Source: Roseimaritima ulvae
GTDB lineage: Bacteria; Planctomycetota; Planctomycetia; Pirellulales; Pirellulaceae
Reading direction: 5' to 3'
NCBI RefSeq assembly: GCF_008065135.1
Contig: NZ_CP042914.1
Location: 4,817,404-4,881,403, forward strand
Length of the DNA: 64,000 nt
The position numbers and the translations under genes are program-made. Below the pieces are notes generated by a model. The model did not search any database, was not told the DNA's origin, and worked only from the letters and a program-made list of their open reading frames with translations. Shown here piece by piece: positions 28,318 to 37,908 of the stretch. Within the stretch, counting starts at the first letter, position 1; each line of letters opens with the position of its first letter.

Positions 28318-28390
28318 AGAATCTTCGCGGGGACGTTCTGCGGTCGCCCACTCCTGGTTGGGGCTCGACTCTTCCAGGGGGAGAGTACAA
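28318..28390 (+). repeat. Decayed fragment of repeat C
   Basis: GCGGTCGCCCACTCCTGG...GGCTCGACTCTTCCAGGGGGAGAGT resembles the right half of the repeat C copies at 30503 and 55624, with many changes. It lies just upstream of the first sulfatase gene. Confidence 0.45.
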
Positions 28391-28438
28391 TGCGGATACG
28401 TCAGATGCGCCTCCCTATCCCATTGCCCCAAATCCAAT

Positions 28439-30457
28439 ATGCTCAGCTTGTTCGCCGTGTCGCCTGACTGTTTGGCGTCTCCACATTGTCCCACCGCTCC
28501 GCAACCTTCCCGACACCGATTTGCGTTACTCACGTTTTCCGCGTGCCTTCTGTTTGTGCTCCAGCCTTGTGCGACTGCGACACTTCACGCCGAACCGGTC
28601 CAGCGTCCCAACGTCGTGTTTATTCTGGCTGACGATCTGGGCTGGAGCGACACGACGCTGTTCGGAACGACGCAGTTTTACAAGACGCCCAATATCGAGC
28701 GGCTGGCCCAGCGTGGCATGACCTTCACGCGGGCCTATGCCTCCAGTCCGCTGTGTTCGCCCACGCGGTCCGCCATCCTCACTGGCCTCAGCCCGGCCCG
28801 CACGGGCATTACCACGCCCAATTGCCATCTTCCCCAAGTGGTGTTGCAGGCCTCGGCGGCAACGACCGGGCCCGCCAACAAAATGGCCACGACGCCTAAA
28901 TCCGTTTCGCGGCTCGACACAAAATATCACACCCTGGCCGAAATGTTTCGCGATCACGGCTACGCCACCGGCCATTTCGGCAAATGGCATCTCGGCGCGG
29001 AACCCTATTCCCCTCTGGAGCACGGTTTTGACGTGGACGTTCCGCACTGGCACGGTCCCGGGCCGGCGGGCAGCTATGTCGCGCCCTGGAAGTTTCCCGA
29101 CTTCGATCCGAACACCCCCAATGAACATCTCGAAGATCGCATGGCGGACGAAGCCGTCGCATTCCTGGAATCGCACCGCGAGGAACCGTTCTTTTTGAAC
29201 TACTGGATGTTCAGCGTCCACGCGCCGTTCGACGCTAAACGCAAATTGATCGAACAGTACCGCCAGCGGGTCGATCCCAGCGACCCACAGCGTTGCCCTA
29301 CCTATGCGGCCATGATCGAAAGCATGGATGACGCGGTGGGAACGTTGCTGGACACACTGGACCGTCTGCAGATCGCCGACAACACAATCATCGTGTTCGC
29401 ATCGGACAACGGCGGCAACATGTATAACATCGTCAAGGGCACCCCCCCGACTAGCAACGCTCCGCTGCGAGGCGGCAAGGCAACGATGTACGAAGGCGGC
29501 GTGCGAGGGCCGGCGATCGTCGTTCAGCCGGGCGTAGTCGAAGCCGGGACGCGCAGCGATGCAGTCATTCAAAGCAGCGATTTCTATCCCACGCTGCTGG
29601 ACATGTTATCCATCGATGCTCAGCCCGGACAAACGTTCGATGGCATCAGCATCGTCCCCGCCCTGCAAGGCAAGCCGCTGCACCGCGACGCTATCTTCAC
29701 CTATTTCCCGCACAGCCCGCCGGTACCCGAGTGGTTGCCGCCGGCGGTCAGTGTGCACCAAGATGACTGGAAATTGATCCGCATCTTTCACGGCGGCAAA
29801 GCCGGCAAACATCGTTACAAGTTGTTTCACTTGAGCGAAGACGTGGGGGAACAACATGACGTGTCTGCCAAGTATCCGCAGCGAGTGGAGCGGATGGACG
29901 CGTTGATCGAAGCGTTTTTGGTCGACACCCAGGCCGTTCGCCCGCAGCCCAATTCAAAATTTGATCCGGCACTATACCGGCCGGAGTTGGAAGGGGTGGG
30001 GCGAATTCAGCGTGGAGCAGCGAAGAGCAAGCGAGCCCGACCCACGGCCCCGCCTGTCGCCGGCTGGCTGCCCGGCGGCACCTGCACCCTTTCGCTGCAT
30101 CAGGGAACGCTGCAAGTCATCAGCACGGGAGCCGATCCTTATTTGAGTTACCAACTACCCGAAGCGTTTCCGCAACAAGCTTACGCGTTACGGTTCACGA
30201 TGCGATCCGATTCCAAAGGGGACGGTCAAGTGTTTTGGCACGAACAAGACGTCCGTCCCGCCTATTTCCGCGATCGCAGTGTACGGTTCGATCCTATTCA
30301 CGACGGCGAAGACCACGAGTATACGATCGAATTTAGTCCGGCTCATCCGGTACAGGGCATTCGCATCGATCCCGCGCGAGGCGGCGGAAAAATTCGAATA
30401 TCCAATATCCGTTTGATGACAGCAAGCGGCGATTTGGTGCACCGGTTCAAGCCGTGA
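28439..30457 (+). CDS. Sulfatase with C-terminal beta-sandwich-like domain
   Basis: 672 aa from ATG 28439, chosen because a signal peptide follows ([17 protein letters not shown]); no clear RBS. The type I sulfatase core is present: metal-binding [10 protein letters not shown], then CSPTR (C106, converted to formylglycine) in [13 protein letters not shown], and GKWHLG. The sequence resembles arylsulfatase A-type planctomycete enzymes acting on sulfated polysaccharides. After about residue 520 a separate domain ([17 protein letters not shown]...ISNIRLM) looks like a carbohydrate-binding beta-sandwich. No sulfatase-maturating enzyme gene is in the window. Confidence 0.92.
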   Translation: MLSLFAVSPDCLASPHCPTAPQPSRHRFALLTFSACLLFVLQPCATATLHAEPVQRPNVVFILADDLGWSDTTLFGTTQFYKTPNIERLAQRGMTFTRAYASSPLCSPTRSAILTGLSPARTGITTPNCHLPQVVLQASAATTGPANKMATTPKSVSRLDTKYHTLAEMFRDHGYATGHFGKWHLGAEPYSPLEHGFDVDVPHWHGPGPAGSYVAPWKFPDFDPNTPNEHLEDRMADEAVAFLESHREEPFFLNYWMFSVHAPFDAKRKLIEQYRQRVDPSDPQRCPTYAAMIESMDDAVGTLLDTLDRLQIADNTIIVFASDNGGNMYNIVKGTPPTSNAPLRGGKATMYEGGVRGPAIVVQPGVVEAGTRSDAVIQSSDFYPTLLDMLSIDAQPGQTFDGISIVPALQGKPLHRDAIFTYFPHSPPVPEWLPPAVSVHQDDWKLIRIFHGGKAGKHRYKLFHLSEDVGEQHDVSAKYPQRVERMDALIEAFLVDTQAVRPQPNSKFDPALYRPELEGVGRIQRGAAKSKRARPTAPPVAGWLPGGTCTLSLHQGTLQVISTGADPYLSYQLPEAFPQQAYALRFTMRSDSKGDGQVFWHEQDVRPAYFRDRSVRFDPIHDGEDHEYTIEFSPAHPVQGIRIDPARGGGKIRISNIRLMTASGDLVHRFKP

Positions 30458-30465
30458 GATCGCAT

Positions 30466-30495
30466 CCCCGTAGCTACGCTCGCCAGAGCGTGGGA
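30466..30495 (+). repeat. 3'-end hairpin repeat (GCCA-loop family)
   Basis: CCCCGTAGCT is followed by ACGCTC-GCCA-GAGCGT. It begins 9-13 nt after the stop of the first sulfatase gene, in sense orientation. Confidence 0.75.
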
Positions 30496-30502
30496 ACCGC
30501 GA

Positions 30503-30660
30503 GGGACGTGAAAGGTATTACTGCAGCATTGGACCTTGGGGCCGCTTGCTTCACCCTCTTTTTTTAAGGAGGGTCGAGCCTTAGCGAGGGGAGGTTCCTT
30601 TGCGGCGGCGCGGTCGCCCTCTCCTCGCTGACGCTCGACTCTCCCAGAGGGAGAGTGAAG
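30503..30660 (+). repeat. Repeat C, full copy 1 (about 158 bp, imperfect palindrome)
   Basis: GGGACGTGAAA...TTACTGCAGCAT...CCTTGGGGCCGCTTGCTTCACCC runs into facing arms GGAGGGTCGAGCCTTAGCGA and CTCGCTGACGCTCGACTCTC, ending GGGAGAGTGAAG. It is nearly identical to the copy at 55624-55782. Confidence 0.88.
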
Positions 30661-30668
30661 TTTCGCTT

Positions 30669-30719
30669 CCATGGGCTCGCGCCCATGGCTACATCACGCC
30701 GCCGCTTCGCGGCTGAGAA
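30669..30719 (+). repeat. Repeat E, copy 1
   Basis: GGGCTCGCGCCCATGGCTAC followed by ATCACGCCGCCGCTTCGCGG matches 60099-60140, where the second copy forms part of a longer palindrome. Confidence 0.7.
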
Positions 30720-30890
30720 CGGCGCGGTGGTTTTCATCATTCAGGGTGCCGCGAAGCGGAATGACCACTCGCCAGAGCGTGGCCGACTCGCCCCCTCTAC
30801 TGGGCCATCGTGTACAATGCCGTTCGCTTGACCTTCTCTGCACACGGAAATTCGTCTTCTCAGCCGTCCCTCACAAACTCAGGTTTTCTC

Positions 30891-32057
30891 ATGCTCGATC
30901 CTGTTGAACCGGAAGGCCCTATTTCGGCACCATCCCACCCCACCCCTAGGAAACGTTGGCGCTTGTTTTTGCGTTCTTGGCGGTGGACCGTGCCAACGGG
31001 AATCCTATTGGCCAGTGTCGCGGCCTACGCGACGTTGCAAACTTACGAGCCTCTTTATCAGGGAACGTCCCTGTTGGAGGCGAACAATGGCGTGCTGTAT
31101 CCTCCCGGTGTTGATCCAACGATTCCGGATTTAGCCAAGTCAGAAAAGACCGTCTTGTTTGACCCCATCGTGTTTGATCCAGTACTCGCCGATCCGAACA
31201 TGCGGAACGCGCCCAGTCTGTCGGATCCACACACGGCCAAGGAAAACCTTTCCAACAACCTATCGGTTGCGGAAGCTGGCTCAGGATTTCGCATGAAGGT
31301 CTGTTACCAAGACACGGATCGTGAGGCTGCAGCGATGGTTTGCAACGCCATCGTCGAGTCTTACTTGAGGCAACGAGACGGATTCGACCACGCTCGAACC
31401 CGCAATTTGGAGCGATGGCTTGAGCCTGAACTACAGCGTTGGGAGAACGAGGTTGAAGTAAGGCAGGTTAAGGTCGCTGAGTTGAATGAACATTTGCATG
31501 GCAAGTCGGCTTCTGCGGTCGAGCGCGAACTCACCATGAACTCAGTCATGCAGCTTGGCTCGAAGCTCAGTGAACTCGAAACGAGGCTTGCAGTCCTCGA
31601 TGCACAACTGTCTTTAGATGAGTCTCCTGACGACTCTCCATCCGGCGACCTCGAATCGCTACCCGACGCACCACGGGTTCAAACTGACCAAAGCAGGAAG
31701 CGGGAGCGTGAACTTCTGGCGGTCGAAGTGGAAGTTGTCAAAACCAGGTTTGAAGAGCAGCGATCAAAACTGAAGCGAATGCGAGGCAACAGTACCGAGT
31801 TGGAGTTTGCTCGAGCTGAACTTAATGTCGCTTCCAGCGTACTCAACAAGCTGAGAACGAGGGAGGCGACCATACGGACCGAAACTCGACGGGGCGGGGC
31901 TGTGCGATTGTTAGCCCCAGCAACAGCACCACAAGATCCAGTGAACTCGCCGCCAGTAAAACGTGCAGCACTGTTTTCCAGTATCGCGTTCTTCTCGCCG
32001 CTGATGCTGGGATTCCTGCTGGGATTCAGACGGGATGTAGTTACCCAACCTCGGTAG
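30891..32057 (+). CDS. Wzz/GumC-like polysaccharide co-polymerase
   Basis: 388 aa. ATG 30891 is preferred; the frame opens at 30810 without supporting features. Layout is typical of polysaccharide co-polymerases: a basic N-terminus, membrane segment (TVPTGILLASVAAYATL, about 32-50), a large periplasmic part with coiled coils (about 170-345), and a C-terminal membrane segment (ALFSSIAFFSPLMLGFLLGF). Such proteins set the length or drive export of surface polysaccharides. No tyrosine kinase domain is fused and no glycosyltransferase, flippase or polymerase genes are adjacent, so it is an orphan. Confidence 0.7.
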   Translation: MLDPVEPEGPISAPSHPTPRKRWRLFLRSWRWTVPTGILLASVAAYATLQTYEPLYQGTSLLEANNGVLYPPGVDPTIPDLAKSEKTVLFDPIVFDPVLADPNMRNAPSLSDPHTAKENLSNNLSVAEAGSGFRMKVCYQDTDREAAAMVCNAIVESYLRQRDGFDHARTRNLERWLEPELQRWENEVEVRQVKVAELNEHLHGKSASAVERELTMNSVMQLGSKLSELETRLAVLDAQLSLDESPDDSPSGDLESLPDAPRVQTDQSRKRERELLAVEVEVVKTRFEEQRSKLKRMRGNSTELEFARAELNVASSVLNKLRTREATIRTETRRGGAVRLLAPATAPQDPVNSPPVKRAALFSSIAFFSPLMLGFLLGFRRDVVTQPR

Positions 32058-32087
32058 ACGTAGCTACGCTCGCCAGAGCGTGGGGAC
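32058..32087 (+). repeat. 3'-end hairpin repeat (GCCA-loop family)
   Basis: GACGTAGCT is followed by ACGCTC-GCCA-GAGCGT. It begins immediately after the TAG stop of the Wzz-like gene. Confidence 0.75.
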
Positions 32088-32410
32088 CGCCGCCGATCCA
32101 CCGCGAACGCGACGGTAGCTACATTGCGGTGATTACAATACGCTGACAGTTCGTTTGAATACTCCTTCCGTTTCTTCTGGCTGTTAATTTATTGGTTGCG
32201 TTCAAGCACAGGGTGCGATGAACGGCCCATGTCGACGGTTTACGTATTCGCCGGCGCCTCGGGAGACGCCTGACTTAGTAGCATTTCACCCTCCCTCTGG
32301 GAGGGTCGCGAGGAACGAGCGGGGAGGGCTCGTTGGACTTGCAGGTTGTGAGAGCCATTTTCCGCAGCCGAAAAACCCTCCCCTCGCTGACGCTCGACCC
32401 TCCCGGAGGG

Positions 32411-33719
32411 GGCCCTTCGTCTAATTTAGTGGCTAATGTCCGAGCTGTCTTGGATTTTCTATGATGGCAGCATGAATGAACTACATGCCCACTATCGTTT
32501 GCTGCTGGGACTTGATGACCAGTGGCAGGTCCAGAACGTTGACCTTCAGATGGAGGCCAATAGTGTCGTCATCCAATTGCGGCACTCTGGCGGCAAGCTC
32601 TGCTGCCCCGAGTGCCAGGACGAATGCTCTCGTGCGGATACCGCGCCAACGCGTCAGTGGAGGCACTTGGACACGATGCAGTTCGAGACCATTATCGAAG
32701 CGGCAATTCCTCGTTCAAAATGCGATCGGTGCGGTGTGAAAACGATTGCCGTCCCCTGGGCAGCGAAGCACTCTCGATTCACGCTGATGTTTGAAGCTTT
32801 TGCGATCAAAGTCCTTCATGCGGCTAGCAGCGTTTCGGCGGCGACCAAGTTACTGAAGCTCTCTTGGAAGACCGCTCACGAGCTCATGCAACGCGGGGTT
32901 GAGCGAGGACTACAGCGTCGTGATACCGATCCGATTGAAACCCTGGGCATTGATGAAAAGAGCTTTGGCAAAGGTCAGGACTACGTGTCGCTGATGGTTG
33001 ACCTGGAAGGATCGCGAGTGCTGGAAGTCGTCAAAGACCGCAGCGAGACATCTTGTGACAAACTCTTTGACAGTCTCACCGATGAGCAAAAATCGGGCAT
33101 TCGGGCAGTCGCCGTGGACTTCTGGCAAGCTTTTCGAAACAGCATTGTCAAACAAGTTCCCCAGGCGAAGATCGTTCACGACCATTTCCACATCAGCCAA
33201 TACCTCGGCGAAGCGGTCGATCTGGTTCGACGCCGAGAGAACAAACTGCTCCGAAGCGAAGGCATTAATGACCTGACGGGTACGCGTCAACTTTGGCTCT
33301 ACAACGAGGAGACTCTTGATGATGCCACGCAAAAGCAAATCGAAGACATTCGGCAAGTCGCGATCAAGACGGCACGTGCGTGGGGAATCAAGGAGATGTT
33401 TCGTGACTTCTGGACATACCGCAGCGGCGCTTGGGCGAAGAAGTTCTTTGACCGTTGGTACGCATGGGCCATTCGTAGCAAACTCGATCCGATCAAGAAG
33501 GTTGCGAGAATGCTCAAGAAACACCTCGCCGGCTTGCTGGCCTATTTCGAGTACTCCATCACCAATGCCAAAAGTGAGGCCTTCAACGGTCGAGTGCAGG
33601 CCATCAAGTCGGCGGCCCGCGGCTTTCGCAACTTCGAGAACTACCGCACCCGCATCTTGTTTTATTGTGGGGCCCTAAAGATGGAACCCGATTTCAGCCA
33701 CTAAAACCGACGAAGAGCC
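32411..33719 (+). mobile_element. ISL3-family insertion sequence
   Basis: Ends are imperfect inverted repeats of about 26 bp: GGCCCTTCGTC...TTTAGTGGCT on the left, GGCTCTTCGTC...TTTAGTGGCT read inward on the right (21 of 26 match). It is flanked by the direct repeat CCCGGAGGG (32402-32410 and 33720-33728), 8-9 bp as expected for this family. It carries one transposase gene. Confidence 0.9.
32436..33704 (+). CDS. ISL3-family transposase
   Basis: 422 aa from ATG 32436; ATG 32472 (MNELHAHYRLLLGLDD) is an equally good start. The N-terminus has the zinc-binding pattern CCPECQ...KCDRCG and a helix-turn-helix region. The DDE catalytic core appears intact: LGIDEKSFGKG (first Asp), VAVDFWQAFRNS (second Asp) and NAKSEAFNGRVQAIKS (Glu), with VHDHFHISQYLGEAVDLVRR between. 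The gene runs to within 16 bp of the right end and appears complete, so the element may be active. Confidence 0.93.
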   Translation: MSELSWIFYDGSMNELHAHYRLLLGLDDQWQVQNVDLQMEANSVVIQLRHSGGKLCCPECQDECSRADTAPTRQWRHLDTMQFETIIEAAIPRSKCDRCGVKTIAVPWAAKHSRFTLMFEAFAIKVLHAASSVSAATKLLKLSWKTAHELMQRGVERGLQRRDTDPIETLGIDEKSFGKGQDYVSLMVDLEGSRVLEVVKDRSETSCDKLFDSLTDEQKSGIRAVAVDFWQAFRNSIVKQVPQAKIVHDHFHISQYLGEAVDLVRRRENKLLRSEGINDLTGTRQLWLYNEETLDDATQKQIEDIRQVAIKTARAWGIKEMFRDFWTYRSGAWAKKFFDRWYAWAIRSKLDPIKKVARMLKKHLAGLLAYFEYSITNAKSEAFNGRVQAIKSAARGFRNFENYRTRILFYCGALKMEPDFSH

Positions 33720-33829
33720 CCCGGAGGGAGGGTGAAATGAGGCCGTATGGCAAGCAATGCTACTAAGTCAAGTGTCTCCTCCGGCTACGGGTCAAACGAT
33801 TCAATTGACAGCCTGCCTGCTCAAAAGTC

Positions 33830-35328
33830 ATGATGAAACTGCTTCCAATTCTCCTTTGCGTTCTGCTCTGCAACCTGCCGCTGGCCATTGGCGAAAACGC
33901 TAAACCTAATATTCTGTTCATCGCCATCGATGACCTGAACGACTATATTTCGCCTTTGGACAATCAAGCGGGAGTCAAAACGCCTAACTTTGATCGCTTG
34001 GCGCGGCGCAGCGTGACGTTCGCCAATGCGCACTGCGCCGCACCGGTCTGTCACGCTTCGCGAGTGTCGATGATGACGGGCGTGCATCCGGTCACGTCGG
34101 GGCTATACAACAATCTGTTCAAAGCTCACGGCCCTCGCTGGCGGCACGAATCCCCCGCGCTGACCGACGCCGTGGTCCTCTCACAGCACTTTCGCAATCA
34201 CGGTTACCACGCGGGCCCGGCGGCGGCAAGATTTTCCACACCCTGCAGTGGACGCCCGGCGATTCGCAAAACGATCCCGACGCCTGGGACGATTACCGCG
34301 GCGATCCGCTGGATCCGATCTCCGCCGATTGGCCTCGCCCCAAGCGAATTCCTGACGCCAAAGCTGGGCTGACTCCGGGCCGACCGCTGGGCGGACGTTA
34401 TCAATTGTTCGGCGCCAAACCGCTGCAGGTCCCCGACGAACAAACCGGCGATCACATGGTTGTCGATTGGGCCGCCGAACAATTGGCGGCCAAACGCGAC
34501 AAGCCGTTGTTCTTGGCTGTGGGATTGTTTCGGCCACACATCCCCTTTGAAGTGCCTCAGAAATATTTTGATATGCACCCACTGAAAGACGTCACGCTAC
34601 CCACGGTGCTCGACAACGATTTAGACGACGCCCGCGTTCCGGAGCGTCAATCTTGGCATCGCTGGGTCGTCAAGAACAAGCAGTGGAGAAAGTTTATGCA
34701 GGGATACCTGGCCAGCATCAGCTACACCGATCACCAACTCGGCCGTTTGCTGGACGCCCTGGACGCTTCGCCGATCAAGGACAATACGATCGTGGTGTTA
34801 TGGAGCGACCATGGGTTTCATATCGGCGAAAAAGACAACTGGGAAAAGTTCTGTCTGTGGGATCAAACCACGCGTGTGCCGCTGTTCATCCACGTGCCCG
34901 AACAGGTAGCCGGCGGCGGCAGCCCAGATGGGCAAAGCACTCGGCAACCGGCCACGCTGACCGACATCTACCCGACGCTGTGCGAGCTGGCCGGCCTGCC
35001 CATCCCACCGCAGTGTGATGGCGAATCCCTGGTGCCGCAAATCAAAGATCCCAGCCAGCCACGCAACCGTCTGTCGTTGACGTCGTACGCTTTCGGAGAC
35101 GCCGCGGTGCCGTCCCACGCCGTCTCCGATCCGCGTTACCGTTTGATCCGCTACGACGATGGCTTTGAAGAGCTGTACGATCTGAAAACCGACCCGCACG
35201 AATTCACCAATCTGGCGACCGATCCGGCGATGGCACAAATCAAGGCTCGCCTGGCCCAAGGGTTTCCGCAGCAGGTCGCCCCACGTCGCAGGATTCCATT
35301 GGATTCGCCCTATAACCGCAAACCGTGA
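33830..35328 (+). pseudogene. Iduronate-2-sulfatase-like gene with a frameshift
   Basis: Start ATG 33830 with a signal peptide (LLPILLCVLLCNLPLAIG). The formylglycine motif is CHASR (C74) in PVCHASRVSMMTG, and the metal-site IDDLNDY is intact. After about codon 130 (GYHAG, near 34215) the frame changes by -1 within a GC run; the expected GGGKIFHTLQW continues in the other frame to TGA 35328. The second part holds DEQTGDHMVVDWAAEQL, RPHIPFEVPQKYFDMHP, SDHGFHIGEKDNWEK and the C-terminal YDLKTDPHEFTNLA. Either a recent inactivating indel or a sequencing error. Paired with the intact sulfatase that follows. Confidence 0.85.
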
Positions 35329-35444
35329 ACCAGAAAGCGCTCCGATCTCGGGCCGAATCGGCTGCGTTCCTAAAATTCGGTTCCACGACACGTTAGAATA
35401 TTGCCCCCTACTTCCCCACCTTCGCCGCTTGTCGAGCCCACCCC

Positions 35445-36863
35445 ATGATTCGATTGCTGATACTTCTCCTGTCCATCGTTGTTTCTGCTGGTTCGGTATC
35501 GGCCCAAGCGGCTGATCGGCCCAACGTGCTGTTGGTATCGATCGATGATTTGAACGACTGGGTGGGCTGTCTGGGCGGCCATCCGCAAGCCCTGACGCCC
35601 AATATCGACCGGCTGGCCGAATGGGGCACGCTGTTCGAAAACGCACATTGCCAGTCGCCTGTCTGCAATCCTTCGCGAGCCAGCATGATGACGGGACGTT
35701 ATCCGCACACCACAGGCATCTACTTCCTGTCGCCAGACCTAAAACAGGCCCCGGTGCTCAATGGCGTCCCCACGCTGCCCGAAGTGTTTGCCGCCAACGG
35801 GTACAAAACGATGGCCACCGGCAAGATTTTCCACGGGGGTGATAAACGTTTCTTCCAACAATATAAGCCGTCCGGCGGATTCGGCCCGCGCCCTAAGAAA
35901 AAGATTTCGCAACCGCACGGACACCCGCTGTGGGACTGGGGTGCGTTCCCCATCGATGACGAGCTGATGCCCGATATGAAAGCCGCTAAGTGGGCCGTCG
36001 AGCAATTAAAACAAAAGCACGACAAACCGTTTTTCTTGGGTGTGGGTTTTTATCGTCCCCATGTGCCGATGTATGTATCGCAAAAATGGTTCGACATGCA
36101 TCCGCGTGAGCAGATCAAACTGCCGCTAGTCCGTGACGACGACCGCAGTGACCTGAGCCAATATGCGATCGACCTGACGAACCTGCAGCACGTCTCGCCC
36201 ATGCACGAATGGGTTACCACGGCCGGCCAATGGGAACATGCCGTGCAGGCTTATCTGGCCTCCGTCACGTTTGCCGATCACTGCTTGGGATTGGTGCTGG
36301 ACGCGTTGGAGTCCAGCGAATATGCCGACAACACGATCGTGGTATTGTTCTCCGACCACGGTTTTCATTTGGGCGAAAAACAGCGTTGGGCCAAGCGTTC
36401 GCTATGGGAAGACGGTACGCGGGTACCGATCGTGATCGCCGCACCGGGTTTTCCGAAGAATCAACGAACCGTGCAACCGGCCGAATTGCTAGACGTTTTT
36501 CCGACCTTACTTGACCTGGCCGGCTTGCCTGCCGACGCCACGCAGGAAGGGCAAAGTCTGGTGCCGCTGATGAAAGAACCGAATCGAGAATGGAACCATC
36601 CGGCGATCACCAGTTTCGGTCCCGGCAATTATTCCATCCGTTCGGCTCGCTACCGCTTCATTCAATACCTCGACGGCTCGCAAGAACTGTACGACTTGCG
36701 CACCGATCCGCACGAGTGGACGAATCTGGCGAGCGACAGCAAGTACCAGCAGGTGCTCGCCGAGCACGCTGCTTGGTTGCCCAAGAAACAGCACACGGTG
36801 CTGCCCGGCAATTCCACCGGCCACGAAGCCTACGCGGCCGCGAACGCCAACATGGAAAATTAG
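35445..36863 (+). CDS. Iduronate-2-sulfatase-like sulfatase
   Basis: 472 aa from ATG 35445, with signal peptide (IRLLILLLSIVVSAGSVSAQA). Sulfatase core: VSIDDLNDWVG (metal site), CNPSR (C74) in PVCNPSRASMMTGRYPHT, GKIFHGGD, RPHVPMYVSQKWFDMHP, and SDHGFHLGEKQRWAK near the C-terminus. These features match the iduronate-2-sulfatase group (S1_7-like). It probably removes sulfate from uronic-acid-containing algal polysaccharides. It is similar in layout to the frameshifted gene 116 bp upstream, suggesting a tandem pair. Confidence 0.93.
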   Translation: MIRLLILLLSIVVSAGSVSAQAADRPNVLLVSIDDLNDWVGCLGGHPQALTPNIDRLAEWGTLFENAHCQSPVCNPSRASMMTGRYPHTTGIYFLSPDLKQAPVLNGVPTLPEVFAANGYKTMATGKIFHGGDKRFFQQYKPSGGFGPRPKKKISQPHGHPLWDWGAFPIDDELMPDMKAAKWAVEQLKQKHDKPFFLGVGFYRPHVPMYVSQKWFDMHPREQIKLPLVRDDDRSDLSQYAIDLTNLQHVSPMHEWVTTAGQWEHAVQAYLASVTFADHCLGLVLDALESSEYADNTIVVLFSDHGFHLGEKQRWAKRSLWEDGTRVPIVIAAPGFPKNQRTVQPAELLDVFPTLLDLAGLPADATQEGQSLVPLMKEPNREWNHPAITSFGPGNYSIRSARYRFIQYLDGSQELYDLRTDPHEWTNLASDSKYQQVLAEHAAWLPKKQHTVLPGNSTGHEAYAAANANMEN

Positions 36864-36940
36864 CCGAGGTGAAAAGCTGCGAATCGCCGGCCCGCGGCAG
36901 TGCTTTCCGCTTGCCGGCGGGGTGGTTTGTGAGCAAGGCG

Positions 36941-37648
36941 TCAGGGTAAGCTCTGCCGCCAATCCGCAACGTTTTCGTCCAAGAAACGTTCCAGTTCCAG
37001 GACTCGTTTGCGCAGTTCCTGATTCTCTTGTACCACCCTGCTAGGTTCAAACGACTTCGCTTGCACCTTCGGCGCCGTTTGCTCTTCGGCAAATACGATT
37101 ACCCATTCGACGGCCCCTATCATACAACTGGCCACCATCACCGTAAGCGTCAAAGTGGCGTAGTACTTCCAAGTCCGGGCCGGACGGGCTTTGTCTTTTG
37201 TCTGTTTCTTTTCGCGGGCCTTCGTTACTTTTTGAGCCCTGGATACATCGTAATGCTTCTCCTGGTGCTGGGCTTGCAGAACGGTTTGAGCGAATTGACT
37301 GGCGTCCGCCGATTTGAGCGATTCAAAGGGACTTTCTTTCGCTCGATGCTTGGGATACCGGCGGGAGGGATGCAGAGCTGCCCGCATGGGCTGTAAAGCC
37401 GACATGATCCGCAGCGATTTCTCCTTGGTTTTGGCATAGCTCTGGCAATCTAAGAGCAGTTCGACCAGTTCCTGCGGCGCCCCCTCCACGCCACGCAAGT
37501 CGAGCGGCACAATTTGTTGGTGTGCGTCGATCTCGCCAAGGATCATTTCACGTAGTTGTTGGCCATCCGGTTCCGCCCCGCGGCGCCACTCAATCGCCAC
37601 AGTTCTTTCGCCGGACAAATGGGCAATCTGTTTATCAAATTTCGACAT
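36941..37648 (-). CDS. STAS-like domain protein with membrane segment and C-terminal coiled coil
   Basis: 235 aa from ATG 37648; the frame extends to 37714 but MSKFDKQIAHLSGE is a better start. Residues about 15-95 (TVAIEWRRG, IVPLDLRGVEGAPQELVELLLDC) resemble a STAS domain, the fold of anti-sigma antagonists. A basic linker (about 100-160) leads to one membrane segment (YYATLTLTVMVASCMIGAV) and then a heptad region (VQENQELRKRVLELERFL). I do not recognise the family. The gene faces the sulfatase gene and stands alone. Confidence 0.6.
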   Translation of the reverse strand: MSKFDKQIAHLSGERTVAIEWRRGAEPDGQQLREMILGEIDAHQQIVPLDLRGVEGAPQELVELLLDCQSYAKTKEKSLRIMSALQPMRAALHPSRRYPKHRAKESPFESLKSADASQFAQTVLQAQHQEKHYDVSRAQKVTKAREKKQTKDKARPARTWKYYATLTLTVMVASCMIGAVEWVIVFAEEQTAPKVQAKSFEPSRVVQENQELRKRVLELERFLDENVADWRQSLP

Positions 37649-37908
37649 AAGTGTTGATGCTGATGTGAATGCCCGGAACCGGCCTTGAGTCCACAAACCC
37701 GCGAGGGCCCCCAACTACCCCCCGAGCACAAAGCCCTCCCGCATCATAGACAATACTCCCCCCCTCCCCAGCCAAACGGTTTCATCTTCATTGGAAATTC
37801 ATATCCCCAATACAGGCTGACACATTGAGCCAAGCATTTGATTATCGCGGGGACGCAATACAATCTTGGTACCAATTCCTACCGTCCATCCCCTACGCGA
37901 CCTGCCCC

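Larger units (their letters stand above)
30458..30890. other. 433-bp repeat-filled intergenic region
   Basis: No gene. In order it contains a GCCA-loop hairpin, a full repeat C copy, a piece of repeat E (GGGCTCGCGCCCATGGCTACATCACG) and a partial GCCA-loop unit near 30767. Short frames here are not credible genes. Confidence 0.7.
32262..33779. repeat. Nested palindrome interrupted by the ISL3 element
   Basis: Outer arms of 24 bp (left 32262-32285, right 33756-33779; shared core TGACTTAGTAGCATT) match at 21 positions. Inside lies a repeat-C-related palindrome with ends ATTTCACCCTCCC (32282) and GGGAGGGTGAAAT (33726-33738) and an inner arm pair GGGAGGGTCG / CGACCCTCCC. The ISL3 element sits in its right arm, so the palindrome was about 210 bp before insertion. 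Confidence 0.8.

Noticed and set aside
33780-35328. Programmed ribosomal frameshift in the sulfatase
   Set aside because: No slippery heptamer or downstream structure typical of programmed shifts was seen; an indel or sequencing error is simpler.
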